Shown here: one piece after another, positions 55,387 through 64,000 of the stretch
How positions within the stretch are numbered: the stretch's first letter is position 1
Layout: each line of letters starts with the position of its first letter
NCBI RefSeq assembly: GCF_020595125.1
Contig: NZ_JACNMS010000005.1
Span: 116,534-180,533 of the forward strand
Origin: Jeotgalibacillus aurantiacus
Lineage (GTDB): Bacteria > Bacillota > Bacilli > Bacillales > Jeotgalibacillaceae
Direction: 5' to 3'
DNA length: 64,000 bases
The notes under the pieces: generated by a model
The model's input: only the letters and a program-made list of their open reading frames with translations
What the model was told of the DNA's origin: nothing
The model's database searches: none
Translations under genes and position numbers: made by a program

Positions 55387-56472
55387 TTATTCCGCATCCC
55401 GCTCAGGTAAAACGATTTCCTGGTCATCCTGATGATAGGATTGCATGCTGGCAATCAGCGTGTCGAGGTGGGATAAATGCTCTTCGTATTCAAGCATTGA
55501 TGACAAAACGTGTAGCAGGTGGAATCCGCTGCTGTCATCCTCATCCCTTGCTTTATTCACTTCCTCCATGAAGATATCCGTTAATTCCTTATGATTCATA
55601 CACGTATGATTCAACTGTTCATTTTCATTAACCGGCTTGATTTTACCGGCAAAACGAAGGAGCAGCTGTTCATGATAGCTCATGAGGCAGTCAAGCTGTT
55701 CCTGAATGATCAGCTGTAAGGCTTCAGGCACATGGCTGATATCATTTTCAAAACGGTGCAGTCGCTTTAAGATATCAAAGCTTCTGCGCATAGTGGAAAT
55801 CATCTGGCGGTAGACCACAAGTTTTCTTGTTTTCGCCACTGAATTTGTCTTGAGAATTCCGCGTTCCTCTTTGTATAAAAGGTAGATCTGATCAATTTTA
55901 ATCAGGCGCTCTTTAAATTTTTCAATATCCTTTTTTAACAGCTGGTGCTCAGTGGCACGGCGGGTACTTAATCTGATCCATTTAATCATATCATCTGTTG
56001 TCGTAGAAATTTTATAGAATAATTTCGTTTCGTACTTTGGTGGTATGAAAATCAGATTGACTAAGAAGGATGATAAGACCCCAAGCATGATGGCTGTAAA
56101 GCGTAATAGAGCAAATGTGATGAAATCTTCGTTCTGAACCTCCATGATGGCAATCAGGGTCACGAGTGCCAGGCCGATCGTTGTCTCAATCCGCAGTTTA
56201 AGAATAATGGTGATGGTAATGACTGCAGCAAAGCCGATGACGACAACATGATTTCCGAAAAGCAATACGAAAATAACGGCGACAGCTGCACCGATCACAT
56301 TTGCCTGGATGTGTTCAAGTATGGAAACGAATGACCGGTATATGGTCGGCTGAACAACAAAAGCTGCTGCGATTCCGGCGAAGATCGGGGAAGGCAGTGA
56401 CAGCAGTTCAGCTAAATACAGAGCAAGGACGATGGCAATTCCCGTCTTTAAGACGCGGGCTCCTAGCTTCAT
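55387..56472 (-). CDS. ygaE: FUSC/aromatic acid exporter family membrane protein (YgaE)
   Basis: About 361 residues. Five to six N-terminal membrane helices (1-135) with LGARVLKTGIAIVLALYLAELL and the FVVQPTIYRSF motif of ArAE_1 proteins, then a cytoplasmic helical domain of about 220 residues. I use ATG 56472 (AAAGGACT upstream); GTG 56505 would add 11 residues without an RBS. Efflux of aromatic acids is the family guess. Confidence 0.87.
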   Translation of the reverse strand: MKLGARVLKTGIAIVLALYLAELLSLPSPIFAGIAAAFVVQPTIYRSFVSILEHIQANVIGAAVAVIFVLLFGNHVVVIGFAAVITITIILKLRIETTIGLALVTLIAIMEVQNEDFITFALLRFTAIMLGVLSSFLVNLIFIPPKYETKLFYKISTTTDDMIKWIRLSTRRATEHQLLKKDIEKFKERLIKIDQIYLLYKEERGILKTNSVAKTRKLVVYRQMISTMRRSFDILKRLHRFENDISHVPEALQLIIQEQLDCLMSYHEQLLLRFAGKIKPVNENEQLNHTCMNHKELTDIFMEEVNKARDEDDSSGFHLLHVLSSMLEYEEHLSHLDTLIASMQSYHQDDQEIVLPERDAE

Positions 56473-56660
56473 CGTTTGGTTGAGTCCTTTCTTGACGTAA
56501 TTCACGCTATTATTACCAGGAACTTGTGCATGGCAATAGTAGTAATATACATTGGATAGAAGTGGACTGCAAGAGAAATTACCAAGAATTTTTTATGATA
56601 AAAAAGGAGGCGTTTTCACTGGGAAAACACTTCTTTTACAAGTTTTTATTATGATAAGTC

Positions 56661-56922
56661 GTGCCAGGGACACCCTCCGCTTTCCATTTCTAGCTCCGGC
56701 GGGCAGGGACTAGCAAACTTCCCGTCCCCTCGTCCGATAAGTCAACATCAGCTCTCTACGTTCGCTGTGTTTCCTTTATCTCCGTCGGGGCCAGTCCAGT
56801 TTGTACGTCCCTGAGCGCCCGTCTCCGCTTTTCTCTGGCCGGGCGGTGAACCCGCTTGTGCTTCGCACAATCGGTTTCACCTGTCCCTTTCCGCCACAGG
56901 AGTCTACGGGTGTCCCTGGCAC
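56661..56922 (-). repeat. Composite intergenic repeat, copy R12 (A2+B)
   Basis: 262 bp, reverse orientation, between ygaE (start) and gsaB (end). Perfect 15-bp terminal inverted repeat GTGCCAGGGACACCC, here beginning GTGCC rather than GGGC. Module A2 then B (GGTGAACCCGCTTGTGC...GCACAATCGG). Confidence 0.93.
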
Positions 56923-56996
56923 TTTATCTGTTTTCAAATAAAAGTCATTTAAACGTCTGCGTCAAATGTATTCCTTGAATAACATCCAACTAAAAA

Positions 56997-57031
56997 GAAG
57001 GTGTCTCCAAAATAGGAGACACCTTCTTTAC
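56997..57031. terminator. Terminator of gsaB
   Basis: AAGAAGGTGTCTCC and GGAGACACCTTCTT pair perfectly around AAAATA with A and T flanks; ends gsaB on the minus strand. Confidence 0.94.
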
Positions 57032-57039
57032 TACACGAT

Positions 57040-58326
57040 TTACAGTTTTGAAAAAGCGTAATCTACTGCTTTTAGTGTTTGTTCAACATCCTGATCGGTG
57101 TGCTCGGTTGTGAGGAACCAGGCTTCGTATTTGGATGGGGCCAGGTTGATGCCCTGTTCGAGCATCAGTTTGAAAAAGCGGGCGAAGGTTTCGCCATCGG
57201 TTGATTCAGCCTGTTCGTAGTTAACAACCTTTTCATCCGTAAAGTAGATGGTCAGTGCACCTTTTAATCGGTTGATGGTAATGGTGACATCATGTTTTTT
57301 TGCTGAAGATAGAATGCCTTCTTCGAGAATCGCCCCGAGGCGGTCCATTTCTTCATAAATGCCAGGCTGCTTCAACACTTCAAGGCAGGCAATACCGGCC
57401 TGAATGGAAGCAGGATTTCCGGCCATTGTTCCGGCCTGATAAGCAGGTCCAAGCGGTGCGATTTGTTCCATTATGTCTACGCGTCCGCCATAAGCGCCGA
57501 TCGGTAGACCGCCACCGATGATTTTACCCATTGCAGTTAAGTCCGGTTTTACATTTAACAGATCCTGTGCGCCGCCATACATAAAGCGGAACGCTGTGAT
57601 GACTTCATCGTAAATGACAAGTGCGCCTGCTTTGTGTGCGAGCTCATTAATCTGTTCAAGGAAACCTTCCTTTGGTTCAACAATGCCAAAGTTTCCTACA
57701 ATCGGTTCAACGAGAACACCGGCGATTTCATCTCCCCATTTTTCAAGCGCTTCTTTAAAGGGTTCAATTTCATTAAAAGGAACCGTGATCACTTCACTCG
57801 CAATATTTTTTGTTACACCTGCTGAATCAGGAGTCCCTAAAGTGGAAGGACCGGATCCGGCTGCAACAAGTACAAGATCGGAGTGCCCGTGGTAGCACCC
57901 GGCAAATTTAATAATTTTATCACGTCCGGTATAAGCTCGCGCTACCCGGATCGTTGTCATAACCGCTTCCGTTCCGGAGTTGACGAAACGGACTTTTTCC
58001 ATTGCAGGCATTGCTTCCTTAAGCATCTTTGCAAACGTCACTTCATGTTCAGTCGGTGTTCCGTAAAGGATGCCATTTTCAGCAGCATGCTGGATCGCTT
58101 TTGTGATATGAGGGTGAGCGTGTCCAGTAATAATCGGTCCGTATGCCGCCAGATAATCTATGTACTTATTGCCATCAACATCCCAAAAATAAGCACCTTT
58201 TCCTCGTGCCATGGCAACAGGAGAGCCTCCGCCGACAGCCTTATAGGATCGGGACGGGCTATTCACGCCTCCAACAATATGTTTAAGTGCTTCTTCATGA
58301 AGCTTCTCTGATTGAGTGTGGTTCAT
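57040..58326 (-). CDS. gsaB: Glutamate-1-semialdehyde 2,1-aminomutase GsaB (HemL-like)
   Basis: 428 residues, PLP enzyme converting GSA to 5-aminolevulinate for haem. Markers: [38 protein letters not shown] region, DEVITAFR (PLP Asp), and the PLP lysine in [16 protein letters not shown]. Located outside the hem operon and beside ygaF/perR as is B. subtilis gsaB, hence the name. RBS GGGAGGAAAT. Confidence 0.95.
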   Translation of the reverse strand: MNHTQSEKLHEEALKHIVGGVNSPSRSYKAVGGGSPVAMARGKGAYFWDVDGNKYIDYLAAYGPIITGHAHPHITKAIQHAAENGILYGTPTEHEVTFAKMLKEAMPAMEKVRFVNSGTEAVMTTIRVARAYTGRDKIIKFAGCYHGHSDLVLVAAGSGPSTLGTPDSAGVTKNIASEVITVPFNEIEPFKEALEKWGDEIAGVLVEPIVGNFGIVEPKEGFLEQINELAHKAGALVIYDEVITAFRFMYGGAQDLLNVKPDLTAMGKIIGGGLPIGAYGGRVDIMEQIAPLGPAYQAGTMAGNPASIQAGIACLEVLKQPGIYEEMDRLGAILEEGILSSAKKHDVTITINRLKGALTIYFTDEKVVNYEQAESTDGETFARFFKLMLEQGINLAPSKYEAWFLTTEHTDQDVEQTLKAVDYAFSKL

Positions 58327-58404
58327 CTGTATTTCCTCCCAGTCATTGCGTCCCCCGTATTGTAATATGCTGAATCATAATCTGCAAACGGGGGGATTTT
58401 ATAA

Positions 58405-58809
58405 ATGGGACTACTCATTCTGGCCTTCACAGTTCTGATCATGTCGTTTTCTGTCAGAGCTTTACTTGCACTGCCGTGGGAGGGTTATATATTTTCATTG
58501 AAAAACTTCCTGCACTTATCCTATGTATACGGTGTTCTGCTACTCGGTTTTGCATCCATTTATACGATCCTGATGTTGGAAGGGATTGAAGCAGCCGTTC
58601 CGGTAGAGGAAGAGGGCTTCTGGCCACTTTTTTTATTGATGCTTTATTTCAGTGCGATGATGCTGTTCTCGGTAGGTAATGGAGAAATTGTCCCAGTTGG
58701 AGCAGGGAGACTGATTGCCGCACTTTCAGCTTTTATCGGGCATATACTCCCGGTAACAGTCGTCTGGACCATCATCGCAAAATCAGATGAGCAGACTTTT
58801 GAAAAGTAG
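58405..58809 (+). CDS. Two-pore-helix K+-channel-like membrane protein with unusual filter
   Basis: 134 residues. Hydrophobic helices at about 2-20, 38-58 and 101-123. Between the last two lies a pore-helix-like segment (residues 72-88, WPLFLLMLYFSAMMLF) and SVGNGE at 89-94, in the position of the K+ selectivity filter TVGYGD, followed by IVPVGAGRLIAALSAFIG as in Ion_trans_2 channels. No cytoplasmic RCK domain. GGGGGG lies 9 bases before ATG. Diverges from gsaB, followed by bcp. Confidence 0.72.
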   Translation: MGLLILAFTVLIMSFSVRALLALPWEGYIFSLKNFLHLSYVYGVLLLGFASIYTILMLEGIEAAVPVEEEGFWPLFLLMLYFSAMMLFSVGNGEIVPVGAGRLIAALSAFIGHILPVTVVWTIIAKSDEQTFEK

Positions 58810-58857
58810 CCCGATGTCCTGTATGCTACAACTACAATATGAATGGGAGGTTAAATC

Positions 58858-59322
58858 ATGAAAATTGGTGAAAAAGCACCCGATTTCACATTACAAACCC
58901 AGGACGGGGAATCAGTATCATTATCTGATTTCCTGGGCAAAAAACAGGTCGTTCTATATTTCTATCCAAAAGATATGACACCAGGCTGTACGACACAGGC
59001 GTGCGACTTCAGAGACCACCACGAATCATTTGCGGATCTCGACGCAGTCATTCTCGGCGTCAGTCCTGATCCACAGGATAAACATAAAAAATTCGTGGAC
59101 AAGCACGACCTGCCATTCAGCCTGCTGGTTGATGAAGATCACAAAGTAGCAGAACAATACGGTGTCTGGACACTAAAGAAAAACTTCGGCAAAGAATACA
59201 TGGGCATCGAACGCTCAACCTTCGCCATCGACAAAGACGGAACCCTGTTAAAAGAATGGCGCAAAGTCCGCGTTAAAGGGCATGTAGAAGAAACTTTAGA
59301 ATTTTTAAGAGACCGATCATAA
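58858..59322 (+). CDS. bcp: Thioredoxin-dependent peroxiredoxin Bcp (YgaF)
   Basis: 154 residues. Peroxiredoxin of the BCP/PrxQ class: peroxidatic Cys44 and resolving Cys49 in TPGCTTQACDFRD, Arg in the GIERSTFAIDKDG segment. Reduces H2O2 and organic peroxides with thioredoxin. RBS GGGAGG. Equivalent to ygaF next to perR in B. subtilis. Confidence 0.96.
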   Translation: MKIGEKAPDFTLQTQDGESVSLSDFLGKKQVVLYFYPKDMTPGCTTQACDFRDHHESFADLDAVILGVSPDPQDKHKKFVDKHDLPFSLLVDEDHKVAEQYGVWTLKKNFGKEYMGIERSTFAIDKDGTLLKEWRKVRVKGHVEETLEFLRDRS

Positions 59323-59323
59323 A

Positions 59324-59353
59324 AAAATGCACCTTTTATGGGTGCGTTTTTTA
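59324..59353 (+). terminator. Intrinsic terminator of bcp
   Basis: AATGCACC and GGGTGCGTT around TTTTAT, followed by TTTT. Confidence 0.88.
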
Positions 59354-59504
59354 TTAGGTGATGAAGTGGTATAGCATTGCTTTTCTCTTGTCAGGAGCAT
59401 TTACTGATTAGGATTTGCTAATCTATCAACAAAATATTGGAATTCTATCAACAAATCCAACAGATTTCAGACATATTAATGATATCTGATTACCAGATTC
59501 CTGA

Positions 59505-59742
59505 GGGCCAGTGACATCCGAAGACTCCTATGGCGGAAAGGGTCAGGTGAACCCGGCTGTGCGAAGCGCAGGCGGGTTCACCGCCCGGCCTTGGAAAAGC
59601 GGAGGCGACTCGTCCAGCCCCGACAAGCATAAGGCGAAGATGAAAAGAGGGCTGATCTTTGCCCTCGTTCAGCTTTGACTTATGACCTCGAGGGGCTAGT
59701 CGCCGGAGCTAGACAAAGGAAAGCGAAGGATGTCCCCGGCAC
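59505..59742 (+). repeat. Composite intergenic repeat, copy R13 (B+A1)
   Basis: 238 bp, forward orientation, between bcp and the AbgT gene. Terminal repeat GGGCCAGTGACATCC versus GGATGTCCCCGGCAC matches 12 of 15. B hairpin GGTGAACCCG/CGGGTTCACC with inner TGTGCGAAGCGCA; complete A1. Confidence 0.92.
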
Positions 59743-59840
59743 GATTCATATAAGCGAGAACAAAATCAAATAATTATAAAGCTGGATGCATTTTTATAAT
59801 CATGCGAATATTGTTTTTATTGCGGATTTTACCATATGAC

Positions 59841-59869
59841 TTTAAATTTCGACAAACCCTCTTTATAAT
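59841..59869 (+). promoter_or_regulatory. Probable sigma-A promoter of the AbgT gene
   Basis: TTTAAA (59841-59846), 17-bp spacer, TATAAT (59864-59869). The -10 is perfect, the -35 matches 4 of 6. A CCTGTCGTCAGG hairpin follows in the leader. Confidence 0.55.
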
Positions 59870-59933
59870 AACGTTACCTGTCGTCAGGTGAATTGTTAGA
59901 AAATTAACATTTATTGAAAAGTAGGGGGATTTT

Positions 59934-61475
59934 ATGGACACAGCTAAAAAGCGAGGATTTTTTACCAAAGGGCTTGATGGAATCGAGCGCGTTGGTAACA
60001 AGCTTCCTCACCCGGTCACGCTGTTTTTCCTTTTCGCTGCAATGGTTGTTTTAGCCTCAGCACTGGGATCAGCACTTGGCTGGACAGTTGAGAATGCCGA
60101 AGGAGAAGAGATTACAGTTTTTAATCTCTTAAGCTCTGAAGGTATTCTGTATATGTTTGAATCAGCAGTAGGTAACTTTACCGGCTTCGCGCCGCTCGGT
60201 ACCGTGCTTGTCACAATGCTCGGGATCGGGATCGCAGAACGCTCAGGGTTGATTTCAGCAGCTCTTAAAGCGCTTGTTACCTCTGTACCGAAGCAGCTGT
60301 TGACTGCTGCACTAGTATTCGGCGGTATTATGTCTTCTATGGCAGCCGATGCCGGATATGTTGTACTTACGCCACTTGGTGCGGTATTATTTGCGGGATT
60401 AGGCAGACATCCGCTTGCCGGTCTTGCCGCAGCTTTTGCCGGTGTATCAGCTGGTTTCAGTGCAAACCTTCTCGTTACATCACTGGATCCGCTACTTGGT
60501 GATCTTACCATCGCTGCTGCAGCAACAGTGGACCCTGCCTATGCAGAAGGCATGAACATTCTGATGAACTATTACTTTATGATTGCTTCTGTTGTATTGC
60601 TGACACTTGCGGGTACGTTCGTTACTGAAAAGATCGTTGAGCCGCGTCTCGGCACGTTTAAAGGGTCGTTTGACGATGCTGAAGCAGAAGATATGAAGAC
60701 GGTTCGTCCTGAAGAGAAAAAAGGTCTTTGGATGGCGCTTCTTTCCATTATCGTTACAAGTGTATTAATTGCACTCCTTGTTGTCCCATCATGGGGGCCG
60801 CTTCGTGCAGGTCTGCCGAATGATGAGATTCTAAATGCACCATTCTTCCAGACGCTAGTTCCGATTCTCTTTATCTTCTTCCTGATTCCTGGTCTTGTAT
60901 ATGGCCTGGTAACGAAGTCAATTAAAAATGATAAAGATATTGCGAACCAGATGGGTGACACAATGGCGACAATGGGTATGTACATTGTACTTGCGTTCGC
61001 AGCCGGTCAATTTGTTGCCTATTTCAATACTAGTAACATTGGACAGATTTTTGCATACAATGCCGCTGGCTGGTTAAGCAGTGCCGGATTAGAAGGGATG
61101 CTCCTTGTCCTTGCGTTTATGTTCGTAGTCGGAGTGATCAACCTATTTATCGGAAGTTCTTCCGCTAAATGGGCCTTCATGGCACCGGTATTTGTACCAA
61201 TTATGATGGACCTTGGTTATGCGCCTGAACTGACTCAGGTTCTTTACCGTATTGCAGACTCAACAACAAATATCATCTCTCCACTAATGCCGTACTTCGC
61301 AATCGTCATTGCTTTTGCACAAAAGTATGATAAAAAAGTGGGGATTGGTACACTGATCGCCACAATGATTCCTTATACGATTGTATTCTCAATCGTCTGG
61401 ACGTTAATGCTACTTGTATTTATGTACACTGGCATTGATCTTGGTCCGGGAGCAAACATTTTCTACGATAATTAA
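59934..61475 (+). CDS. AbgT family transporter
   Basis: 513 residues, about 11-12 membrane helices. The p-aminobenzoyl-glutamate transporter family also includes sulfonamide/PABA exporters. Recognisable: [21 protein letters not shown], the [17 protein letters not shown] re-entrant loop, and [33 protein letters not shown]. In B. subtilis nothing comparable sits between ygaF and perR, so this is an insertion or local gain. Confidence 0.92.
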   Translation: MDTAKKRGFFTKGLDGIERVGNKLPHPVTLFFLFAAMVVLASALGSALGWTVENAEGEEITVFNLLSSEGILYMFESAVGNFTGFAPLGTVLVTMLGIGIAERSGLISAALKALVTSVPKQLLTAALVFGGIMSSMAADAGYVVLTPLGAVLFAGLGRHPLAGLAAAFAGVSAGFSANLLVTSLDPLLGDLTIAAAATVDPAYAEGMNILMNYYFMIASVVLLTLAGTFVTEKIVEPRLGTFKGSFDDAEAEDMKTVRPEEKKGLWMALLSIIVTSVLIALLVVPSWGPLRAGLPNDEILNAPFFQTLVPILFIFFLIPGLVYGLVTKSIKNDKDIANQMGDTMATMGMYIVLAFAAGQFVAYFNTSNIGQIFAYNAAGWLSSAGLEGMLLVLAFMFVVGVINLFIGSSSAKWAFMAPVFVPIMMDLGYAPELTQVLYRIADSTTNIISPLMPYFAIVIAFAQKYDKKVGIGTLIATMIPYTIVFSIVWTLMLLVFMYTGIDLGPGANIFYDN

Positions 61476-61482
61476 TTCTCAG

Positions 61483-61516
61483 AAGTGCTCTGTCGTTTCG
61501 GCAGAGTGCTTTTATT
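61483..61516 (+). terminator. Intrinsic terminator of the AbgT gene
   Basis: AAGTGCTCTG and GCAGAGTGCTT form the stem around TCGTTTCG; TTTA follows. Confidence 0.88.
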
Positions 61517-61528
61517 GTTCTGGAAGAT

Positions 61529-61575
61529 TTGACAAACCATGAATCAGGCGAGTACACTAATTATAAGAATTATAA
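61529..61575 (+). promoter_or_regulatory. perR promoter and PerR box
   Basis: TTGACA (61529-61534), 18-bp spacer, TACACT (61553-61558). TTATAAGAATTATAA (61561-61575) matches 13 of 14 defined positions of the PerR box and overlaps the expected start point, indicating autorepression as in B. subtilis. Confidence 0.88.
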
Positions 61576-61603
61576 AGAAAGACTTTTTATAGAAAGAAGG
61601 TGC

Positions 61604-62050
61604 ATGACGGTGTCAGAAGTGCAGTTAAGAGATGCATTAGATTCACTAAAAGGGACGGGCGTGCGTATCACCCCTCAACGTCATGCGATTTTGGAGTATC
61701 TGGTAGGCGCTATGTCACACCCGACAGCGGATGAAATTTATAAGGCTCTAGAAGGCAAATTTCCTAATATGAGTGTGGCGACAGTATATAACAATTTACG
61801 CGTCTTCCGTGAAGTGGGGCTAGTTAAGGAGCTCACCTATGGGGATTCTTCCAGTCGCTTTGATTTTGTGACAACGGATCATTATCACGCAATTTGTGAA
61901 GAGTGTGGAAAAATTGTAGATTTTCATTACCCTGGTCTGGATGAGGTGGAGCACCTTGCTTCTCACGTTACAGGCTTTAAAGTAAATAATCATCGTATGG
62001 AAGTATACGGCACGTGCCGTGATTGCGATGCAAAAAAAGAAGCCCACTAA
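61604..62050 (+). CDS. perR: Peroxide-responsive repressor PerR
   Basis: 148 residues, Fur family. Winged helix (about 20-85, [24 protein letters not shown]... [14 protein letters not shown]). The regulatory metal site residues are all present: His in TPQRH, Asp in RFDF, two His in DHYHAI and Asp in IVDFHY, which sense H2O2 by histidine oxidation. Structural zinc is bound by CEEC and CRDC. ATG 61604 chosen (AAGAAGG upstream); GTG 61610 is an alternative. The ORF continues upstream to the -35 box, which is not translated. Confidence 0.95.
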   Translation: MTVSEVQLRDALDSLKGTGVRITPQRHAILEYLVGAMSHPTADEIYKALEGKFPNMSVATVYNNLRVFREVGLVKELTYGDSSSRFDFVTTDHYHAICEECGKIVDFHYPGLDEVEHLASHVTGFKVNNHRMEVYGTCRDCDAKKEAH

Positions 62051-62062
62051 AGGCTTCTTTTT
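62036..62062 (+). terminator. Intrinsic terminator of perR
   Basis: AAGAAGCC and GGCTTCTT around CACTAAA with T7 after; the perR stop lies in the loop. Confidence 0.9.
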
Positions 62063-62086
62063 TTATGCTAAAAAACTGATAAAAAA

Positions 62087-62112
62087 AGAAGCCTTTGTTC
62101 AGGCTTCTTTAT
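62087..62112 (-). terminator. Intrinsic terminator of ygzB
   Basis: AAAGAAGCCT and AGGCTTCTTT around TTGTTC, preceded by A7 (minus-strand U-tract). The sequence is nearly the same as that of the perR terminator 50 bases away, so the two could also pair with one another. Confidence 0.88.
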
Positions 62113-62473
62113 CAGCTGTCGTTTTCTTTTTCTTCTTATTGTAATCTTCGTTGAAGTCTTTTCCTTCAAGTTCAGGATCAAGCGTCAGCGGCTCGCGACA
62201 GTGCATACACATGTCCACACGCCCTAAAACCTTCGTCGGCTTCTCACAATTCGGACACGTCACGACGACTGCCCGCGTGGAAAGCATACCAATCCAGAAA
62301 TACACGACCATACTGAACAGAATGGATAACATCCCGAGTACGATAAAAATCAGCATGATAATAGGATTATCTCTAAAGAAAATACCGCCGTACATAATTA
62401 AAACACCAAAGAAAATAAGTGCGAGTGCAAATGAACGGATTTTATTAATTTTATTTGAATAAGCTTTTGCCAT
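62099..62473 (-). CDS. ygzB: YgzB family membrane zinc-ribbon protein
   Basis: 124 residues. Two membrane helices (about 12-31 and 36-62), then a zinc ribbon CPNCEKP...CMHCREP and a Lys/Asp-rich tail ([12 protein letters not shown]). Family of unknown function always near perR in Bacillus. RBS GGGAGGGAC. Confidence 0.92.
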   Translation of the reverse strand: MAKAYSNKINKIRSFALALIFFGVLIMYGGIFFRDNPIIMLIFIVLGMLSILFSMVVYFWIGMLSTRAVVVTCPNCEKPTKVLGRVDMCMHCREPLTLDPELEGKDFNEDYNKKKKKTTADKEA

Positions 62474-62627
62474 GATTGTCCCTCCCGGACTTTTACTATA
62501 TCATAGAAAACTGTCCATTAAAGTAAAAAAACGTGACGGATTATTTACGAATCAAATTTAAAGGAAATAGCAAGATCTTGTCGAAATAAATTCAGGACGG
62601 ATTTAATTGAAGAAGGAGCTATTGCAC

Positions 62628-63500
62628 ATGGAAGATATTTTGCGCCCCATCTACCAGGAACGAGCCAGCCAGCCGAATACACTCGGCATTGTCATCATGG
62701 AAAAACGGGATAAACAAAGTCCAATCACTGACACATTTGATACGATTCTCTTAATAGTAGTAAAAGAAGCGGAACATCCGGTTTTTATTAAGCATTACAC
62801 TTACGAGGACAGAAAAGCGGCCATGCATCTTGTAACAGAAAAGCAGCTGAACGAGTGGCTGCTGCTTGGCAGCAACAGAAAAATGGTTGAATGGTTACTG
62901 ACCGGCAAGATCGTTTTTGATCGGAATGAGTATATCGACAACCTTCGAACGGAACTGAAGGATTTCCCTTTTTACGGTCGGAAGATCAAGATGGGAATCG
63001 AATTTGCAAAGCTAATCAGAAGATATATGGACGGCAAAGCCTTCTTTGAAACGAGACATTTTCTCGATGCATACAATCATGTTGTTCACTCCCTGCATCA
63101 TCTGGCCCGCCTTGCTGTGATCGAAAATGGATTTCATCCTGAGGTTACGGTATGGAACCAGGTCAAACAGATTGAGCCGGAGATTTATAAACTATATGAA
63201 GAGCTTGTAAATAGTGAAGAGAGTATTGAGAAGAGACTTGAGCTTTTATTTCTTGCAAGTGAATTTCTGATCCATTCAAGAACTGAAGTCGGAGCTTCAC
63301 ATTTGATCGGCATTATGAGTGAAAAACAAGAGTGGAGCTTTCAGGAGCTGCAATTTCATCAGGAGATCTCCTATTATTCAGTTGACCTTGCAGTTATGAT
63401 TGAGTTTTTAATTGAAAAAGGAACGTTAAAAACGAAAGCTGTAGAAACAAAGGGTAAAGGTATCTATCATCGATATTACTTCATTGAAGAACAAGTTTAA
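62628..63500 (+). CDS. ygxA: Nucleotidyltransferase-like protein YgxA
   Basis: 290 residues. Family named for a nucleotidyltransferase-like N-terminus; visible pieces are MEDILRPIYQERASQPNTLG, an acidic cluster in the first third, and a helical C-terminal half (FHQEISYYSVDLAVMIEFLIEKG) that could be a winged helix. Activity unproven. ATG 62628 with GAAGGAG upstream; TTG 62607 upstream of that RBS rejected. Last gene before the rRNA operon as in B. subtilis. Confidence 0.9.
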   Translation: MEDILRPIYQERASQPNTLGIVIMEKRDKQSPITDTFDTILLIVVKEAEHPVFIKHYTYEDRKAAMHLVTEKQLNEWLLLGSNRKMVEWLLTGKIVFDRNEYIDNLRTELKDFPFYGRKIKMGIEFAKLIRRYMDGKAFFETRHFLDAYNHVVHSLHHLARLAVIENGFHPEVTVWNQVKQIEPEIYKLYEELVNSEESIEKRLELLFLASEFLIHSRTEVGASHLIGIMSEKQEWSFQELQFHQEISYYSVDLAVMIEFLIEKGTLKTKAVETKGKGIYHRYYFIEEQV

Positions 63501-63510
63501 TAACATCCAG

Positions 63511-63548
63511 AAGGCAGGATAACGTCCGCAAACGTTTTGTCCTGCCTT
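63511..63548. repeat. Minimal remnant of the composite repeat (R14) acting as ygxA terminator
   Basis: AAGGCAGGA (63511-63519) pairs with TCCTGCCTT (63540-63548); between them ATAACGTCCGCAAACG resembles the inner edge of the repeat family (ATCCGCAGAC, ATCCGTAAAC). Looks like a copy with both modules deleted. No U-tract follows. Confidence 0.55.
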
Positions 63549-63661
63549 CCACATTACAATCAGCAATGCTTGGAAAAAACCTTTATCAGCATCTATCTAA
63601 ACGGGAAAACAGCATTATTTGCAGCAGAATTAATTTTTTTAAAAAAAGTTTTAAAAAAGGG

Positions 63662-63690
63662 TTGCTCTTTTTAAAAACTCTTGTTAAGAT
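63662..63690 (+). promoter_or_regulatory. rRNA operon promoter P1
   Basis: TTGCTC (63662-63667), 17-bp spacer, TAAGAT (63685-63690). AT-rich A/T tracts directly upstream (63630-63660) fit an UP element. Confidence 0.7.
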
Positions 63691-63746
63691 AATAAACGTC
63701 GCTGATGAGCGAAAACAAAAACGCTTCACAACAACAAAAAAAGTTG

Positions 63747-63776
63747 TTGACCTGACATAAAAAATTATGTTAGTAT
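63747..63776 (+). promoter_or_regulatory. rRNA operon promoter P2 and leader
   Basis: TTGACC (63747-63752), 18-bp spacer, TAGTAT (63771-63776). Downstream GTCGCTTGAGAGAGCGAC forms a leader hairpin, and CCTTGAAAACTAAAC is the usual antitermination/processing segment before Bacillus 16S genes. Confidence 0.7.
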
Positions 63777-63903
63777 AAGAAAGTCGCTTGAGAGAGCGAC
63801 AGGCTGAAAGAAGCACTGAACCTTGAAAACTAAACAACCAAACGTCAACGTTTAAGATTTTAAGTCTTTTTCGAATAAAAAAGACAATGAGCTTTTCAAA
63901 CAC

Positions 63904-64000
63904 TTTACGGAGAGTTTGATCCTGGCTCAGGACGAACGCTGGCGGCGTGCCTAATACATGCAAGTCGAGCGAACGGAAGAGAAGCTTGCTTCTCGGATGT
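63904..64000 (+). rRNA. rrs: 16S ribosomal RNA, 5' end (partial)
   Basis: TTTACGGAGAGTTTGATCCT begins the mature 5' end; the universal 27F primer region and the following GACGAACGCTGGCGGCGTG segment are unmistakable. The window stops in variable region V1 (GAACGGAAGAGAAGCTTGCT), which points to Bacillaceae/Caryophanaceae but not to one genus. Confidence 0.98.

Noticed and set aside
61529..61603. N-terminal extension of PerR from TTG 61529
   Set aside because: That stretch contains the -35, -10 and PerR box; relatives start near 61604.

Overview
This window comes from an endospore-forming, motile, low-to-mid GC member of the Bacillota. The evidence is a gamma-type small acid-soluble spore protein (sspE) with a good sigma-G promoter, pdaA (spore cortex), mreBH, motAB and chemoreceptors behind sigma-D promoters, Gram-positive ribosome binding sites (AAAGGAGG type), and a 16S rRNA start typical of Bacilli. 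From about 20 kb to the right end the gene order follows, from memory, the Bacillus subtilis yfj/yfk - yfh - yga - gsaB - ygaF - perR - ygzB - ygxA - rrn region with blocks missing. The left third is not obviously syntenic. A Jeotgalibacillus-like or other Bacillaceae/Caryophanaceae host is my guess; I cannot fix the genus.

Layout. 0-9 kb: stand-alone housekeeping and stress genes (DUF1349, DinB, carbonic anhydrase, membrane-anchored MsrAB, GyrI-like, queF, DUF421, YitT, nitric oxide synthase). 8.8-10.1 kb: ECF sigma factor with RskA-type anti-sigma. 10.6-18.6 kb: mreBH, a sigma-D operon of a BMP lipoprotein plus chemoreceptor, ykhA, a small membrane protein missed by length cut-offs, an M29 aminopeptidase, and motAB. 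18.8-34.5 kb: two AGCS amino-acid/Na+ symporters, a methyltransferase, yfkM, a second chemoreceptor, yfkK, yfkJIH, the iron-efflux ATPase pfeT with a PerR-box-like site, yfkF, an OsmC protein and yfkAB. 35-44.7 kb: fumA, pdaA, yfjP, yfjO, a macro-domain/vWA gene pair, an aldehyde dehydrogenase and an APH-like kinase. 44.7-58 kb: yfhF, recX, an SDR, yfhH, yfhJ, yfhP, mutY, fabL, sspE, ygaB, ygaC, ygaD, ygaE, gsaB. 58.4-64 kb: a K+-channel-like protein, bcp, an AbgT transporter, autoregulated perR, ygzB, ygxA, tandem rRNA promoters and the 5' end of a 16S rRNA gene.

No phage, transposase, CRISPR array, tRNA or plasmid gene was seen. The most unusual content is between the genes. A composite repeat family (at least 13 copies, 78-295 bp) has ends that are inverted repeats of each other within a copy but differ in sequence between copies, and internal hairpins whose arms also co-vary. 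A separate class of intergenic tract is built from degenerate units phased at exactly 21 bp (six tracts). Both classes occur only in spacers that contain at least one gene 3' end and never in the ten divergent spacers. They are the best candidates here for something poorly described.

Regulation visible in the sequence ties several genes into regulons: sigma-D (motAB, both chemoreceptor units), sigma-G (sspE), possible sigma-B (yfkM, yfkJIH), PerR (perR, pfeT) and a possible autoregulatory ECF promoter.
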